DNA of 64,000 nucleotides from NCBI GenBank assembly GCA_040981125.1, contig JANRMQ010000017.1:1-64000 (forward strand). The letters run 5' to 3'. Below, piece after piece: positions 63,603 to 64,000 of this stretch; within the stretch, counting starts at the first letter, position 1; each line of letters opens with the position of its first letter. The stretch comes from DASSBQ01 sp040981125. GTDB lineage: Bacteria; Nitrospirota; Nitrospiria; Nitrospirales; Nitrospiraceae. Both the position numbers and the translations under genes were made by a program. The notes below the pieces were generated by a model. The model was not told the origin of the DNA and did not search any database. It saw nothing but the letters and a program-made list of their open reading frames with translations.

Positions 63603-64000
63603 ATGAACAGCCGCCGTCTAGACGCACCACCAACCGAACATCCACCTTCGCCCCAGCCGGCATCCGATCAATTGTCATACGCCGACTCCGGACGCACAAG
63701 TCGGCAATACGGCATCCGCGACGCGGGATTTCAAGCAGTAACCCAAGGCGGCGGAGAGAATTATTTTTCCGCCTTCGCGCTGCTGCTTCAGGCGTCGCCA
63801 TTTCAAATCGCCATCCTTTCGTCCCTCCCGCAGCTGATCGGTATCCTCTTCCAACTGCTCTCGGTCAAGATCCTGCCCTACCTCTCGAGCGCCCGGCGGT
63901 TGATTTCGTTTGGAGGAATCGGGCAAGCCCTGTGCTGGATCCCGCTCTTCTCTCTGCCATTATTTTTTTCGGCCCACGGAGCCTGGTGGCTGATTCTCTG
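63603..64000 (+). CDS. Major facilitator superfamily transporter, partial (N-terminal part)
   Basis: The frame is open from the ATG at 63603 to the right edge (132 codons). After a hydrophilic start of about 40 residues come GFQAVTQGGGENYFSAFALL, a first helix, then LSSLPQLIGILFQLLSV (second helix) and CWIPLFSLPLFFSAHGAWWL (third). The order recalls MFS proteins of a subgroup with an extended N-terminus. The substrate is unknown. Confidence 0.75.
   Translation, partial: MNSRRLDAPPTEHPPSPQPASDQLSYADSGRTSRQYGIRDAGFQAVTQGGGENYFSAFALLLQASPFQIAILSSLPQLIGILFQLLSVKILPYLSSARRLISFGGIGQALCWIPLFSLPLFFSAHGAWWLIL

Noticed and set aside
63544..63801. Minus-strand frame of 85 codons
   Set aside because: Antisense to the MFS transporter start, whose membrane helices are clear.

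Overview
This is a bacterial chromosome segment of roughly 55-60% GC by eye. The gene content (fused beta and str ribosomal operons, RpoS-like sigma factor, QueC, Ald, HtpX, squalene-synthase-like enzyme, many small exported cytochrome, cupredoxin and lipoprotein genes) and the protein style suggest a Nitrospira-like member of the Nitrospirota. That assignment is an inference from pattern memory: no 16S gene and no nitrification gene is present to confirm it.

Layout. (1) 1-17.1 kb, all on the minus strand, is one translation and transcription superoperon. In transcription order: tRNA-Tyr, tRNA-Gly, tRNA-Thr, tuf, rpmG, tRNA-Trp, secE, nusG, rplK, rplA, a fused rplJ-rplL, rpoB, rpoC, rpsL, rpsG, fusA and a second tuf cut by the window edge. 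The L10 and L7/L12 genes form one uninterrupted reading frame, the most unusual core-gene feature here. (2) 17.3-35.9 kb is ordinary chromosome: a metalloprotease-like exported protein, a UvrD/Rep helicase, glycogen phosphorylase, two HEAT-repeat proteins, RlpA, small lipoproteins, a four-gene GldA/GldF/GldG/DUF4340 ABC operon, a repeat lipoprotein and an SGNH-type protein. (3) 36.1-39.6 kb is a decayed integrative element at the 3' end of a tRNA-Arg gene. It holds a broken tyrosine integrase, a broken ribbon-helix-helix gene with a palindromic operator, a GIY-YIG/transmembrane/Sel1 fusion protein, a thioredoxin-fold-like protein, a frameshifted Cys-rich gene and a terminase small-subunit scrap. 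(4) 39.7-44.8 kb holds exported proteins, a lone receiver domain next to a long disordered protein ending in a DpnII/MboI-like nuclease domain that lacks its catalytic glutamate, and an Lrp-type RAM domain. (5) 44.8-52.3 kb holds a sigma-54 two-component pair, MalQ, an SPFH-like lipoprotein and a cytochrome c lipoprotein with a 48-residue membrane partner. (6) 52.3-64 kb holds QueC, a DksA-type protein, Apt, an RpoS-like sigma factor, acylphosphatase, tRNA-Pro, Ald, a small iron-sulfur gene run, a cupredoxin and squalene-synthase-like pair, HtpX and the start of an MFS transporter.

Working together: region 1 builds the ribosome, elongation factors and RNA polymerase core. GlgP and MalQ together degrade glycogen or maltodextrin. 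The sensor kinase and NtrC-type regulator form a matched pair. The strongest candidates for undescribed biology are the L10-L7/L12 fusion, the GIY-YIG-TM-Sel1 protein on the tRNA-Arg island, and the receiver plus pseudo-nuclease pair.
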